Positions 52,790 to 61,556 are shown, numbered from the stretch's first letter. The stretch is DNA of 64,000 bases from Bifidobacterium sp. (GCA_024104275.1 JAGGHK010000002.1:45894-109893), one strand, 5' to 3'. Numbers and translations: made by a program. Notes: generated by a model not told the origin, from the letters alone.

Positions 52790-54288
52790 CTTTCGGCGGC
52801 GATGGCCTCGCGCTCGGCGGCGGCATTCGGGAGGAAGTACGACGCGACCAGGCCGATGAGCGCGAAGACGACCATGAGGATGAAGCCCCAGTTGTAACCG
52901 ATAGCCTGAGCGGCAGCCTTGCCGGCGGAGGCTTGGGAGGTCGCGGCCAAGGAGATGACGAGCATCGCGAGCGCAGTGCCCAGCGAACCGCCGACTTGGC
53001 GGACGGTGGACGAGGCGGCGTTGGCATGCGCAGTGAGGCGGGCGGAGCTCAGGTTGATGCCGGCGGTGAACGTGGTCATCATCGTGAAGGAGATGCCGAC
53101 CATACGCAGCGCGTAGCACAGGCCGATTACGAACAGACTGGTTTTCGCGCTGAACCAGAGCATCGGCACGGAGCCGATCAGAAGCATCAGGAAGCCGAAC
53201 AATGAAAGCTTCTTGATGCCAAGTTTGTCGTATAGCGTACCGGAAATAGGGTTGCAGACCACCATAACCAAAGCGCCGGGCATCATCACCAGGCCACTGG
53301 TGAGCGCCGATTCACCGCGCGTAGTCTGCAGGTAGAGCGGCAGCACCAGTTCGATGCCGACCATAGAGATGTTGCTGATGGTGCTCAACAGCGTGCAGAG
53401 ATTGAAGCGGGCGTTGCCGAAAACATGAATGTCAAGAAGCGGTTTGGTCAGCTTCAACTGGCGAGCGCAGAACAATGCCATGATGACCACGCCGACGACG
53501 AACAGCACAGCGAGCATGACCGTAATGCGGCCTGTGTTGCCGACTTCGGAGAGCGCGTAGAGAATGAGACCGAAGCCGAAAATGGACTCGGCGAAGGAGA
53601 TGATGTCGGTCGTGCTGTGGTGCGGCGAAGTCAGGTTGCGAATGGTCGCAATGGCGAGAATCGCGGTGATGGCGCTGGCGATGGCGAGGATGATGAAGAG
53701 CATCTTCCAGCTCGAGAACTTGAGGATCAGGCCGGAAATGGTGGGCCCGACGGCCGGGCCGAAGCCGATGACCAAGCCGGTGATACCCATGGCCATGCCG
53801 CGCTTTTCGGGTGGGAACATCATCAGGATCACGTTCTGGGTAAACGGCATGAGCCCGCCGGCGGCGATCGCCTCGATGATACGGCCGGCGAGCAGGACCC
53901 AGAAGTTGGGCGCGAAGATGCAGATGACCGAGCCGACGAAGAAGACGGCCATCAAGGTCACGAACGTGGTGCGCAGGTTAAAGGATTCGAACACCCACGC
54001 CGACATCGGAATCATCAGCCCGACCACCAGCAGATAGGCGGTCGTCAGCCATTGCGCCGTGGCTTGGCTGGTGCCGAACGCGCTCATAATCGTAGGCAGC
54101 GCGTTGTTCAAGAACGTCTCGGCCATCAGTGCCGTGAACGAGCCAAGCAACAAAACCGCCATCATCAGCCCGCGCTGCCGTGAGGTGATCGACGAGGTAA
54201 AACCGCCACTTTCCTGCCCGGATTCGGATTGCGAAGACACAGTGTTTTGCCGCTCGTCTTTCTGTTTTTCCGTTTGCTGATCTACCAT
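52759..54288 (-). CDS. MFS drug exporter, DHA2 (14-helix) type
   Basis: 509 residues. A proton-coupled multidrug exporter of the EmrB/QacA class in the cytoplasmic membrane. Signatures: FLNNALPTIMSAFG and QWLTTAYLLVVGLMIP in helices 1-2, LLAGRIIEAIAAGGLMP, and motif C GLVIGFGPAVGPTISG in helix 5; about 14 hydrophobic segments in all. The ATG at 54288 follows GGAAGG. The last ten residues (SKCFSHGSTA) are encoded by half of a REP-like unit, so the original C terminus seems to have been replaced. The marR gene lies upstream on the same strand, and a matching operator stands before each gene. Confidence 0.92.
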   Translation of the reverse strand: MVDQQTEKQKDERQNTVSSQSESGQESGGFTSSITSRQRGLMMAVLLLGSFTALMAETFLNNALPTIMSAFGTSQATAQWLTTAYLLVVGLMIPMSAWVFESFNLRTTFVTLMAVFFVGSVICIFAPNFWVLLAGRIIEAIAAGGLMPFTQNVILMMFPPEKRGMAMGITGLVIGFGPAVGPTISGLILKFSSWKMLFIILAIASAITAILAIATIRNLTSPHHSTTDIISFAESIFGFGLILYALSEVGNTGRITVMLAVLFVVGVVIMALFCARQLKLTKPLLDIHVFGNARFNLCTLLSTISNISMVGIELVLPLYLQTTRGESALTSGLVMMPGALVMVVCNPISGTLYDKLGIKKLSLFGFLMLLIGSVPMLWFSAKTSLFVIGLCYALRMVGISFTMMTTFTAGINLSSARLTAHANAASSTVRQVGGSLGTALAMLVISLAATSQASAGKAAAQAIGYNWGFILMVVFALIGLVASYFLPNAAAEREAIAAESKCFSHGSTA

Positions 54289-54306
54289 TGATACCTTCCT
54301 TATATA

Positions 54307-54316
54307 TAGCAAGCTA
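54307..54316. promoter_or_regulatory. Candidate MarR operator before the MFS gene
   Basis: TAGCAAGCTA (TAGC/GCTA arms) lies 18 bp upstream of the exporter start. The same ten bases, on the other strand, touch the marR start codon at 55201. Confidence 0.45.
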
Positions 54317-54341
54317 CATTTTTGATAAAAAAGTAACGTCA

Positions 54342-54713
54342 TTACCGCAATGAAACCGCAAGTCGGTTCGCTCTGAAGTTAGGGAACGACCAACATCCGC
54401 GTCCTTTAAGGGCCACGCATCCGCGATTTGATGCGAAGCAAGGAAATAGCAGCATTGAAGCTGCTCTTGCACCAGCAAACGGCTTCAATGCTACGAAAAT
54501 GAATAGCCGCAAAAATCTCTTCTGCTCAAAATCGTAGAATTCCAACGTTCCGCGATCTCGGCTTATCGCCGACTGCAGCACGGAAACGCCAATCAACCCC
54601 ATATACACGTTCCCTGCCACGAAATCGCCTTCAGCCTTCGCATTTCCTTCCGAAAAATCGCAATCAAGCGTCGCATTCCCCGCTACGGAATCGCCATCAA
54701 TCATCAAATTCAT
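54342..54713 (-). CDS. Doubtful small ORF coupled to marR
   Basis: 123 codons between marR and the exporter gene. The only support is an ATGA overlap with the marR stop codon. The N-terminal third (DGDSVAGNATLDCDF then EGDFVAGNVY) shows a repeated xGDxVAGN pattern; the rest looks random and is crossed by an 11-bp inverted repeat. It may simply be marR-exporter leader sequence that happens to be open. Confidence 0.2.
   Translation of the reverse strand: MNLMIDGDSVAGNATLDCDFSEGNAKAEGDFVAGNVYMGLIGVSVLQSAISRDRGTLEFYDFEQKRFLRLFIFVALKPFAGARAASMLLFPCFASNRGCVALKGRGCWSFPNFRANRLAVSLR
54451..54492. other. Hairpin in the marR-exporter intergenic region
   Basis: AGCATTGAAGC (54451-54461) and GCTTCAATGCT (54482-54492) are exact complements, extended inside by TGCT/AGCA. 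No T run follows. It may structure the leader of the exporter mRNA. Confidence 0.5.
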
Positions 54714-55201
54714 CGCGTCGAGCCATCCGAAAAGTTCGCGACGATTCGCTTGAGCGCGGCAACCAACCTCTTTTGCTCGACATCGCCCAAACCGTCGGTA
54801 ATCATTGCGTTGATCTGCCTCATCACGACATGAATATCATCGATATGCGCGTCCATCAAGCGCCGCCCCTCAACGGTGAGTTCGAGCAGAATCTGCCGAC
54901 GGTCACTTTCCAGCTGGGAAGTCTTGATAAGCCCCGCGCCCTCGAGTCGCTTGACGATGCCGCGAATCGTGGGATGGCTCAGCACGAACCGATCTGCGAT
55001 CTCGCGCTGGGTGACCTCGTGTCCATGCGCATCGTGCAGATATACCATCAACGTAATCTGCGGCCCGGTGAGGCTGTAGCCCTCAAACATCGAAGCGACG
55101 CGGTTATTGAGTTCCTTCTCAATCAGAGTATTTGCCACCTTGATCAGCGGTCCCAAACTATCAGCCCCGGTCACGCCGTTTCCCACATTGTCCATATCCA
55201 T
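54710..55201 (-). CDS. MarR-family transcriptional regulator
   Basis: 163 residues. The winged helix is clear: LTGPQITLMVYLHDAHGHEV, TQREIADRFVLSHPTIRGIV with KRLEGAGLI, then the wing ESDRRQILLELTVEGRRLMD. The N- and C-terminal helices give the dimer interface. It is a likely repressor of the adjacent exporter; the short palindrome TAGC..GCTA occurs both at its own start and before the exporter. Two in-frame ATGs (55201, 55195) are possible starts, and the operator overlaps the first. It diverges from merR. Confidence 0.9.
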   Translation of the reverse strand: MDMDNVGNGVTGADSLGPLIKVANTLIEKELNNRVASMFEGYSLTGPQITLMVYLHDAHGHEVTQREIADRFVLSHPTIRGIVKRLEGAGLIKTSQLESDRRQILLELTVEGRRLMDAHIDDIHVVMRQINAMITDGLGDVEQKRLVAALKRIVANFSDGSTR

Positions 55202-55210
55202 AGCTTGCTA
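55201..55210. promoter_or_regulatory. Candidate MarR operator at the marR start
   Basis: TAGCTTGCTA, the reverse complement of the site before the MFS gene. It overlaps the first base of the marR start codon, so it lies in the 5' untranslated region or translation start. Confidence 0.45.
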
Positions 55211-55251
55211 CACTAATTCCTTCTCCCGACTTATCCTTCAAGCCTACCGTT

Positions 55252-55281
55252 TTGACTTCAAGTGCTTGAAGTCAATAGAGT
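55252..55281 (+). promoter_or_regulatory. MerR-type promoter and operator of merR
   Basis: TTGACT, then an 18-bp spacer holding most of the dyad GACTTCAAGTGCTTGAAGTC (55254-55273), then TAGAGT. The transcription start would fall within a base or two of the merR ATG at 55289, predicting a leaderless or nearly leaderless mRNA. Confidence 0.65.
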
Positions 55282-55288
55282 GAGGGAC

Positions 55289-55828
55289 ATGAACACTCAG
55301 ACTTGGCATTCCATCGGCGAGGCCTCGCTTTACTGCGGACTGCCCGAAAGCACTCTGCGCTATTACGAAGACGTCGGTATCATCACGCCGATCGCACGCG
55401 ATCCGGAAAGCGGGCATCGCGCGTATACCGACGACGATTTGCAGGCGTTGCTGATTATCTCCTGCCTTTCGGCCACCGGCATGCCACTGGCCAAGATGAA
55501 GGAATACATGGCCAACCGCGGACGCGGACGCGAAGGGGCACCGACCGAAATCGACTTGTTGCGCGACCAGAAGCGCAAGCTTAACGAAGAACGACGGTTT
55601 TTGACGGCTCGTGAGGAATATGTCAATCTGAAAATCAAGTTCTGGCAGGCGGTTTGCGACGGCGACGATGCCGAGGCCTCAAGGATCGGAGCCTTGGCCA
55701 GCCAAAAGGTCAAGGAAATCAGTCATTGGCACGACAACCATCAAGATGTTGAAACGCAAACAGCGGCAAAGCTGACCGGTTCGGCTTCCAGCGCGAAAAA
55801 GGCGAAGCAGAAGGCGACAGCCGGCTGA
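55289..55828 (+). CDS. MerR-family transcriptional regulator
   Basis: 179 residues. The N-terminal winged helix-turn-helix (SIGEASLYCGLPESTLRYYE, GIITPIARDPESGHRAYTDD) is followed by a long helix (LLRDQKRKLNEERRFLTARE) that pairs in the dimer. No Cys cluster for metal binding is present in the effector region; the family branch that controls aldo/keto reductases and oxidoreductases fits the neighbours. The dyad before it is identical to one before the decarboxylase-like gene at 52251. The C-terminal tail is Ala/Lys rich. Confidence 0.9.
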   Translation: MNTQTWHSIGEASLYCGLPESTLRYYEDVGIITPIARDPESGHRAYTDDDLQALLIISCLSATGMPLAKMKEYMANRGRGREGAPTEIDLLRDQKRKLNEERRFLTAREEYVNLKIKFWQAVCDGDDAEASRIGALASQKVKEISHWHDNHQDVETQTAAKLTGSASSAKKAKQKATAG

Positions 55829-56025
55829 TAGGGACTTTGGTTCTCGCCAAAAGTTTTCTCGATTCGGCAATTTGCAGTCAGCCAATCGAGAATTCCAGTC
55901 AGTCTTATTGCGATTCCGCCATGGCAAATCGCAATAATCTTCCTCCAATATCGGCACCCATTTCAATGCCAATAACAACGCAATAACACCATAAATAATT
56001 ACCAAACAACAGAAAGCAGCACAAC

Positions 56026-57045
56026 ATGAAACGTATCGCTTTAGGAGATTCAGGCGTCAAAATCTCGCCGATGTTCATCGGCGGCATGTCGTTCGGCAAG
56101 CCCGACCCGGAACAACACGTTTGGACCATCGACCAGGAAGGCACGCAGGCCGTCATCGCGCGGGCGCTCGAGCTCGGCGTCAACGCCATCGACACCGCCA
56201 ACTGCTACGCGCGCGGCACCAGCGAGGAATACATCGGCCAGGCGCTCAAGAACCTCGGCGTTCCGCGTGACCATGTCGTGCTGGCCAGCAAGGTCTATTT
56301 CAATGAAGGCCATTCCTCCGCCGCCGCCATCAAGCGCGAGATCGAAGGCAGCCTGAAACGCCTGCAGACCGACTATCTTGACCTCTACATCCTGCATCGC
56401 TTCGACTACACCACCCCGATGGAAGAGACCATGCAGGCGCTCGGCGAACTCGTGCGCGCCGGCAAGGTCCGCGCCATCGGCGCCAGCGAAATGTATGGCT
56501 ACCAGTATCACAACCTGCAGGTCATCGCCGAAGAGAACGGCTGGACGAAGCTCTCTACGCTGCAATGCCACTACAACCTGATCTACCGTGAGGACGAACG
56601 CGAGCTCATCCCGGTGGCCCGCCAGTACAACGCCGTCCCGACTCCTTACAGCCCGTTGGCTTCGGGCCATCTTGCACGCAAAACCTGGGATTCCGATTCG
56701 CTTCGCAGCAGGACCGACAAGGTTGAGCACAGCAAATACGACCGCGACCGCGACATCGATCAGCCCATTATCGACCGTGTGGCCGAACTGGCCGAAAAGC
56801 ACGGCGTGAGCATGTCGCAGATTGCGCTGGCATGGCACTGGTCCCACGGCCCGTCCGCCCCAATCGTCGGCTGCAGCTCCCCCAAGCGCGTCGATCAGGC
56901 CGTGGCCGCGATGGACGTCAAGCTGAGCGACGAAGAAGTCGACTATCTGGAGGCACCTTACATCGCCCACGAATTGGTTGGCCCATTGGCTCGTCCAGGC
57001 GAGAAGCCGTTGGCAGGAACCACGGTTCCGCCGGAAACCAAGTAG
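56026..57045 (+). CDS. Aldo/keto reductase
   Basis: 339 residues. A NADPH-dependent barrel enzyme reducing carbonyl compounds. The catalytic tetrad can be read: Asp in AIDTANCYARG with its Tyr, Lys in VVLASKVYFN and His in DLYILHRFDY. The cofactor end is PIVGCSSPKRVDQAV. It resembles the tas/YajO-like AKR branch. It lies 197 bp downstream of merR on the same strand; no copy of the MerR dyad lies directly before it, so read-through from merR is the likely link. A strong terminator follows. Confidence 0.93.
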   Translation: MKRIALGDSGVKISPMFIGGMSFGKPDPEQHVWTIDQEGTQAVIARALELGVNAIDTANCYARGTSEEYIGQALKNLGVPRDHVVLASKVYFNEGHSSAAAIKREIEGSLKRLQTDYLDLYILHRFDYTTPMEETMQALGELVRAGKVRAIGASEMYGYQYHNLQVIAEENGWTKLSTLQCHYNLIYREDERELIPVARQYNAVPTPYSPLASGHLARKTWDSDSLRSRTDKVEHSKYDRDRDIDQPIIDRVAELAEKHGVSMSQIALAWHWSHGPSAPIVGCSSPKRVDQAVAAMDVKLSDEEVDYLEAPYIAHELVGPLARPGEKPLAGTTVPPETK

Positions 57046-57078
57046 ATTGAGCTTCAACAACTGAGTTGAGAACGCAGA

Positions 57079-57118
57079 AGCTTCGCCGCGAATATCTTTA
57101 TCCGCGGCGAAGCTCTTA
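57079..57118. terminator. Terminator between aldo/keto reductase and flavodoxin genes
   Basis: AGCTTCGCCGCG and CGCGGCGAAGCT are perfect 12-bp arms around a 12-base loop, followed by CTTATATT. The genes on both sides converge. Confidence 0.8.
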
Positions 57119-57141
57119 TATTGGTCTTACCTGCTAGGGTC

Positions 57142-57618
57142 CTACAGGCCAAGCTCCTTGACCCACTGCGCCAGCGTCGCTTCGCTGACGTCCGGCGTAA
57201 AGCGCCGACCCGTCTTCCATGTCGCTTTAGGAGCGCAACCGTGCAAATGCTCGCCGTTGGCACCTTCCACGCTTGAGCCGGAAGTGGCGAACGTCACGAT
57301 GGTCTTGCCCGCGAAATCCTGACTCTCGAGGAATGTGCGCACAATCTGCGCCGCGACGCCGAACCAGAGCGGATAGCCGACGAACACCACGTCGTAATCG
57401 CCGACGTCAACCGGAGCCGCCATCTGCGGGCGCGCATCGGTGTTGTGCTCCACATTCACACGGCTTTTCTCGTCCTCGTAATCGAGCTCGGAACCGACAT
57501 ACGGCTTTGCCGGCTTGATTTCCTTGAGGTCGGCGTTGGCGACTTTCGCCAATTTCTGTGCCACAGCGCGCGTGTTCCCGGTAACGGAAAAATACGTCAC
57601 CAATACTTTGTCAGCCAT
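57142..57618 (-). CDS. Flavodoxin
   Basis: 158 residues, an FMN-binding electron carrier. The phosphate loop TYFSVTGNTRAVAQ near residue 10 (TxTGNT type), the second loop FVGYPLWFG with aromatic flavin contacts, and VTFATSGSS are all in place. AAAGGG precedes the ATG at 57618. It probably serves reductive steps with neighbouring oxidoreductases; partners cannot be named. It is transcribed alone. Confidence 0.93.
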   Translation of the reverse strand: MADKVLVTYFSVTGNTRAVAQKLAKVANADLKEIKPAKPYVGSELDYEDEKSRVNVEHNTDARPQMAAPVDVGDYDVVFVGYPLWFGVAAQIVRTFLESQDFAGKTIVTFATSGSSVEGANGEHLHGCAPKATWKTGRRFTPDVSEATLAQWVKELGL

Positions 57619-57890
57619 GAAGTTCCCTTTCTCGATAATCATTGACCATCCCGATGTCAATGTCACCAAGGAACAGTGTAAGCCAAGTTAGGCAAAGAAT
57701 GTAATCAAAGTCACATATTATGTGTCGTGGTGGGAAAGCAGGATTTGACGATAAATAATTCGGGTTCATTTCGAGTTCAATTCGACTATGAACTAACGCA
57801 AAACACAGGATGTAAGAAAATCTGAGATATTAGGATATATGAAACCCCAGTATTCTCAACAGTTCTGAGCTATTCCCCACCTTGCCTAAG

Positions 57891-57971
57891 TGCGAGCAAA
57901 GGGACTCGAACCCTCACGACAAAGTCACAGGAACCTAAATCCTGCGCGTCTACCAATTCCGCCATGCTCGC
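57891..57971 (-). tRNA. tRNA-Leu (anticodon TAG)
   Basis: 81 nt with the long variable arm of a class II tRNA. The acceptor arms GCGAGCA and TGCTCGC pair, the D-arm has GGCGGAATTGGTAGACGC, the anticodon loop TTTAGGT gives TAG, and the T-arm is GGGTTCGAGTCCC. CCA is not encoded. Confidence 0.96.
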
Positions 57972-58023
57972 GTAACGAATTCAATTTATCAGACGTCCCG
58001 CACAATGCAGCCTTGAAGTATCC

Positions 58024-58716
58024 TCACACCTCACGCGCCATGAGGTAGTCGGTCTGCTTGTCGTCGCCCTGCCAGAACGCATGCTGGCCGACGCGCACGA
58101 AACCCTTGCCGGCGTAAAAGCGCTTGGCCGGCTCGTTGTGCTCCCACACGCCGAGCCACACCTTGCGCAAGTTGCGTTCGCGGGCCGTGTCCAGCGCCAG
58201 ATTCATCAGCTGGGTGCCAAAACCGCAGCCCTTGAAGGCTTTCCGGATATAAAGCCGCTGGACTTCCATCGTTCCCGGTCCCATATCCTCGACTTGCGCA
58301 TCGCCGAAATTCAGCTTCACATAGCCTGCGGGGGTTCCGGCAGGATGAACGGAACTGATGGAATCGACAGGTCCGGCGGGACCGGCAGAACCGGCAGAAT
58401 CGGCAGGACCGGCAGAACCGACAGAATCATTACTGGTATTGCCGCTTTGCCCGCCTTGTGTTTCCGCTTCGGTTTGCGGGTCGGACGGTGACGAAATGAT
58501 GAAAAACATCGAATCGGGATTTGCCAGCTCTTCACGCAGAACCGGCTCGGCGTACGTTTCTTCGAGGAATTTGCGCATATCCTCGTCCGAACTCGTGCCA
58601 TCAAAGGTATCAACGTACGTCTCGACACTCAGGCGATGCAGCAAACCGGCATCGGCGACTGCGCAACGTCTGACAGTTCCCACAATGTGGGAATTTGAAG
58701 CGTCTAAACCTTCCAT
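58024..58716 (-). CDS. GNAT-family acetyltransferase with a tandem-repeat insertion
   Basis: 230 residues from the ATG at 58716, chosen for AAAGGTG upstream; an ATG at 58764 is weaker. The acetyl-CoA loop is FKGCGFGTQLMNLALDTA, preceded by the beta-4 strand MEVQRLYIRKA and followed by WLGVWEHNEPAKRFYAGKGF. This is the pattern of PhnO/PaiA-like GNAT enzymes. A low-complexity insert of Gly, Ser, Ala, Pro and Asp near 100-140, encoded by seven 9-bp units (58366-58428), splits the domain before the acceptor-side strand. The substrate is unknown. Confidence 0.88.
   Translation of the reverse strand: MEGLDASNSHIVGTVRRCAVADAGLLHRLSVETYVDTFDGTSSDEDMRKFLEETYAEPVLREELANPDSMFFIISSPSDPQTEAETQGGQSGNTSNDSVGSAGPADSAGSAGPAGPVDSISSVHPAGTPAGYVKLNFGDAQVEDMGPGTMEVQRLYIRKAFKGCGFGTQLMNLALDTARERNLRKVWLGVWEHNEPAKRFYAGKGFVRVGQHAFWQGDDKQTDYLMAREV
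58366..58428. repeat. 9-bp tandem repeat (7 units) inside the GNAT gene
   Basis: Seven consecutive units close to GGCAGAACC, encoding three-residue steps such as GSA, GPA and DSA. Changes in copy number would keep the frame. Confidence 0.8.
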
Positions 58717-58852
58717 TTGCGCACCTTTAAGACTATTTGCCGATTTTTCGTCACCTGACGGCAACGCCGAAGTCTACGATATGTCGAGGTAAGCCAAGCG
58801 ACGGCCAATTCGCCGCCGCGCAGAGAACCGTAGAAAAGAGAGAAAAAGGTCC

Positions 58853-59854
58853 ATGTCAGCACTCATTCAACCGGCGACGCTGCTGCTCATCATCCTGCTG
58901 GGGTACCTGTTCAAACGAACCGGCATTCTGGGTCCGAAGGACTATCGCGTGGTTCAGGTGCTTGAATTTGACATCATTCTACCGGGTGCGATCATCTATT
59001 CCTTCGCCACGAATCCACACCAGATCAACCTTCTGCTGCTTTCCTGTTTCTCGTTTTGCGCGGCCCTGATTCCTCCACTGCTGATTTTCGTAGCCACACG
59101 CCACCGCCCAGTTTCCGATCGCGCGTTCCTGATGCTCAACGGCAGCGGGTTCAACGTGGGTTGCTTCTGTTTTCCCATGGTTCAGGCGTTTCTCGGACCC
59201 GCCGCGCTAGTGCCTGCCGCGATGTTCGATATCGGCAATGACATCATGGTGGCCGCCGGCACGAACGTGATGACGCAAAATCTTCTGCACATCGCCCCCG
59301 GCAAAACACTAGCCGAGCAGCACGCCGGCGACGCACCGACGTTGCCGCGGATCAAGGCGACCGACCGCGACGCACGACGTCTGCAACGACGGGCCCTCAT
59401 CCGCAATATCGTCAAGGGTTTCGTCACCTCACCGGCGTTTGATACCTATATTCTGATGCTGGTATTGATGTTCTTCAATTTCCATTTCCCTGATTGGATT
59501 GGCCAAGTTTGCCAACCATTCTCTAACGCCAACGCCTTCTGCTCGATGGTGATGGTCGGGATGCTGACCGACCTTCCAGGCTCCAAGCGTGATCTCAAAT
59601 CGGTGGCCGAGGTCATGGCCTGGCGCCTGCCCTGTGCCATCATCCTCGCTTTGCTAGCTTGGTATATCCTGCCGTTCAGCCCATTGATCCGCGAGGCTAC
59701 CGTGATGTGCTGCCTCGCGCCGACCGCGGTCTTCTCAACGATGTTCACCGATAAAGTGCTCGGCAACGCCAAGCTCGCCGGCTTCATCCTCTGCCTGACC
59801 GCCATAATCGGCACGATTATGATGACAGTCGCCCACTTCATCATCCATATGTGA
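58853..59854 (+). CDS. AEC-family (auxin efflux carrier-like) membrane transporter
   Basis: 333 residues with about ten hydrophobic segments in two bundles. Bacterial members move malate, other organic acids or similar anions; the substrate is not predictable here. The N-terminal LLLIILLGYLFKRTGILGPK and GFNVGCFCFPMVQAFLGP, and the C-terminal CCLAPTAVFSTMFTDKVLG, match the two repeats of the family. A hydrophilic loop near 150-185 separates them. AGAAAAAGG precedes the ATG. A REP-like pair follows the stop codon. Confidence 0.88.
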   Translation: MSALIQPATLLLIILLGYLFKRTGILGPKDYRVVQVLEFDIILPGAIIYSFATNPHQINLLLLSCFSFCAALIPPLLIFVATRHRPVSDRAFLMLNGSGFNVGCFCFPMVQAFLGPAALVPAAMFDIGNDIMVAAGTNVMTQNLLHIAPGKTLAEQHAGDAPTLPRIKATDRDARRLQRRALIRNIVKGFVTSPAFDTYILMLVLMFFNFHFPDWIGQVCQPFSNANAFCSMVMVGMLTDLPGSKRDLKSVAEVMAWRLPCAIILALLAWYILPFSPLIREATVMCCLAPTAVFSTMFTDKVLGNAKLAGFILCLTAIIGTIMMTVAHFIIHM

Positions 59855-59881
59855 AGACGTTGCCCTCGACCGACACCCAAT

Positions 59882-59992
59882 CCGTGAGAAAAGCACCAAA
59901 ACGAGGCCAAAAAGGCGCTTTTCGCCTCAGTAAGACCCTGAACCAGTGGGAAAAGCACCAAAACAGGCCCAAAATGGTGCTTTTCGCACTGG
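59882..59992. repeat. REP/BIME-like repeat, copy E (two units)
   Basis: Two palindromic units (59882-59930 and 59944-59992) with a 13-bp spacer (TAAGACCCTGAAC), placed between the convergent 3' ends of the AEC transporter and rdgB genes. Confidence 0.9.
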
Positions 59993-60006
59993 CTTGCTGC
60001 CGTTGC

Positions 60007-60681
60007 TCAGCCGATGAGCGGCTTGATTGCCGGAACGAGGGCGACGAACGCCTTGTGACGGTGAGAGATGGCGTTCTTTTCATCGGCGGTCATTTCGGCG
60101 CTGGTCAGTTTTTCGCCATCATCGTTCAGACGGCCGGGCTGATCGTTCGGCACAAAAATGGAATCGTAGCCGAAACCGTTCTCGCCACGCGGCTCGCGAA
60201 TGACTGTGCCGCGCATTTCACCGAGCTTTACAGTTTCCTCGGCCTTGGGCGTGGTTCCGTTCGGGCGTTCCTCGCCGCAATGCTTCGGCACCACAAGCGC
60301 CGCCGCGCAATTGAAACGTGCGCCGCGTTTGCCGTCTGGAATATCTTCAAGCTGGGCGAGCAACAAGGCGTTATTGGCTTTATCGTGGCCGTGGGCACCA
60401 GCCCAGCGCGCCGAAAGGATGCCGGGAGCCGCACCGAGCACATCGACGATCAATCCGCTGTCGTCGGCGAGCGCCGGCAATCCGGTCCGTTTCGCTACGT
60501 CCCGCGCCTTGATCAGCGCGTTCTCCTCAAACGTCACGCCGGTTTCGACGGGGTCCGGCAGATTCATCGAACCGGCCGAAACCAACTCGACGTGCTGAGC
60601 CGCCTCGCCCAGCTCCTCCTCGATGATAGTGCGAATCTCGGGCAGCTTGCCCTCATTGTGCGTGGCGACGACGATTTTCAT
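60007..60681 (-). CDS. rdgB: XTP/dITP pyrophosphatase (RdgB/HAM1)
   Basis: 224 residues. It removes non-canonical purine nucleoside triphosphates (XTP, dITP) from the pool. Signatures: the start KIVVATHNEGKLPEI, TFEENALIKARDVAKRTGLP, ALADDSGLIVDVLG, SARWAGAHG, and the C-terminal GFGYDSIFVPND with ISHRHKA. AAGGGAAG precedes the ATG at 60681; a longer open frame upstream overlaps rph and is not used. It lies directly downstream of rph on the same strand, the usual pairing. Confidence 0.95.
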   Translation of the reverse strand: MKIVVATHNEGKLPEIRTIIEEELGEAAQHVELVSAGSMNLPDPVETGVTFEENALIKARDVAKRTGLPALADDSGLIVDVLGAAPGILSARWAGAHGHDKANNALLLAQLEDIPDGKRGARFNCAAALVVPKHCGEERPNGTTPKAEETVKLGEMRGTVIREPRGENGFGYDSIFVPNDQPGRLNDDGEKLTSAEMTADEKNAISHRHKAFVALVPAIKPLIG

Positions 60682-60709
60682 CCCAACTTCCCTTTCAATT
60701 ACATTTCTG

Positions 60710-60752
60710 CCATAAATGAGCCACCTACTCGGTCTCAGCGGCCCATTTATGG
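60710..60752 (-). other. Hairpin between rph and rdgB
   Basis: CCATAAATGAGCC and GGCCCATTTATGG (one mismatch) form a stem in the 82-bp gap between the two co-directional genes. Without a T run it is more likely an RNA processing or attenuation feature than a full terminator. Confidence 0.5.
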
Positions 60753-60763
60753 CGCTTTCGGAT

Positions 60764-61528
60764 TCAGTCCTTGGTGAGCGCCTCGTTCTGCGCGCGCTGG
60801 AGCTCCTTGTTGCCCTTTTCTGCCAGCTCGAGCAGCACGTTGAGCTCGTCGCGGGTGAAGGGACGGTGCTCGGCGGTGCCCTGAATCTCAATGAACTTGC
60901 CTGAGCCGGTCATGGCGACGTTCATGTCGGTCATGGCCTGGCTGTCCTCGATATAGGGCAGGTCGAGCATCGGGGTGCCGTTGATGATGCCGACGGAAAC
61001 CGCGGAAATCTGATCTTTGATGGCCTTTTGCGCGGAACGGATGTGCTTGTGCTTTTCGGCCCAGTGCAAGGCGTCCACCAACGCGACGTAAGCGCCGGTC
61101 ACGGAAGCGGTGCGGGTGCCGCCGTCGGCCTGCAACACGTCGCAGTCCAACTGCACCTGGTTCTCTCCCAGCGCCTTCATGTCGATCACACCGCGCAGGC
61201 AGCGGCCGACCAGACGGCTGATTTCCTGCGTACGTCCGCCAACCTTGCCCTTCACCGATTCGCGCGGCGTACGCTCGGAAGTGGCACGCGGCAGCATCGC
61301 GTATTCCGCGGTGACCCAACCGAGCCCGGAATCCTTGCGCCAGCGCGGCACGCCAGGAGCAAACGTCGCGGTGCACATCACGCGAGTGTTGCCGCATTCG
61401 ATCAGGACGGAACCTTCCGGCGCATCGGTGAAATGACGGGTGATCTTGACGGGCCGCAGCTCGTCGACGGCACGTCCGTCTGGGCGCACCACGGTATTGT
61501 TATCCAGTAAATCTTTGATTTCAGCCAT
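60764..61528 (-). CDS. rph: Ribonuclease PH
   Basis: 254 residues. A phosphate-dependent 3' exonuclease that trims tRNA 3' ends. Signatures: [20 protein letters not shown] at the start, [16 protein letters not shown], the RNA-binding loop [51 protein letters not shown] and [19 protein letters not shown] with the phosphate and metal residues. Length and start (ATG 61528) are standard. It is followed by rdgB. Confidence 0.97.
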   Translation of the reverse strand: MAEIKDLLDNNTVVRPDGRAVDELRPVKITRHFTDAPEGSVLIECGNTRVMCTATFAPGVPRWRKDSGLGWVTAEYAMLPRATSERTPRESVKGKVGGRTQEISRLVGRCLRGVIDMKALGENQVQLDCDVLQADGGTRTASVTGAYVALVDALHWAEKHKHIRSAQKAIKDQISAVSVGIINGTPMLDLPYIEDSQAMTDMNVAMTGSGKFIEIQGTAEHRPFTRDELNVLLELAEKGNKELQRAQNEALTKD

Positions 61529-61556
61529 ACCGCCAACCTACCATCAGCCGGTCACG

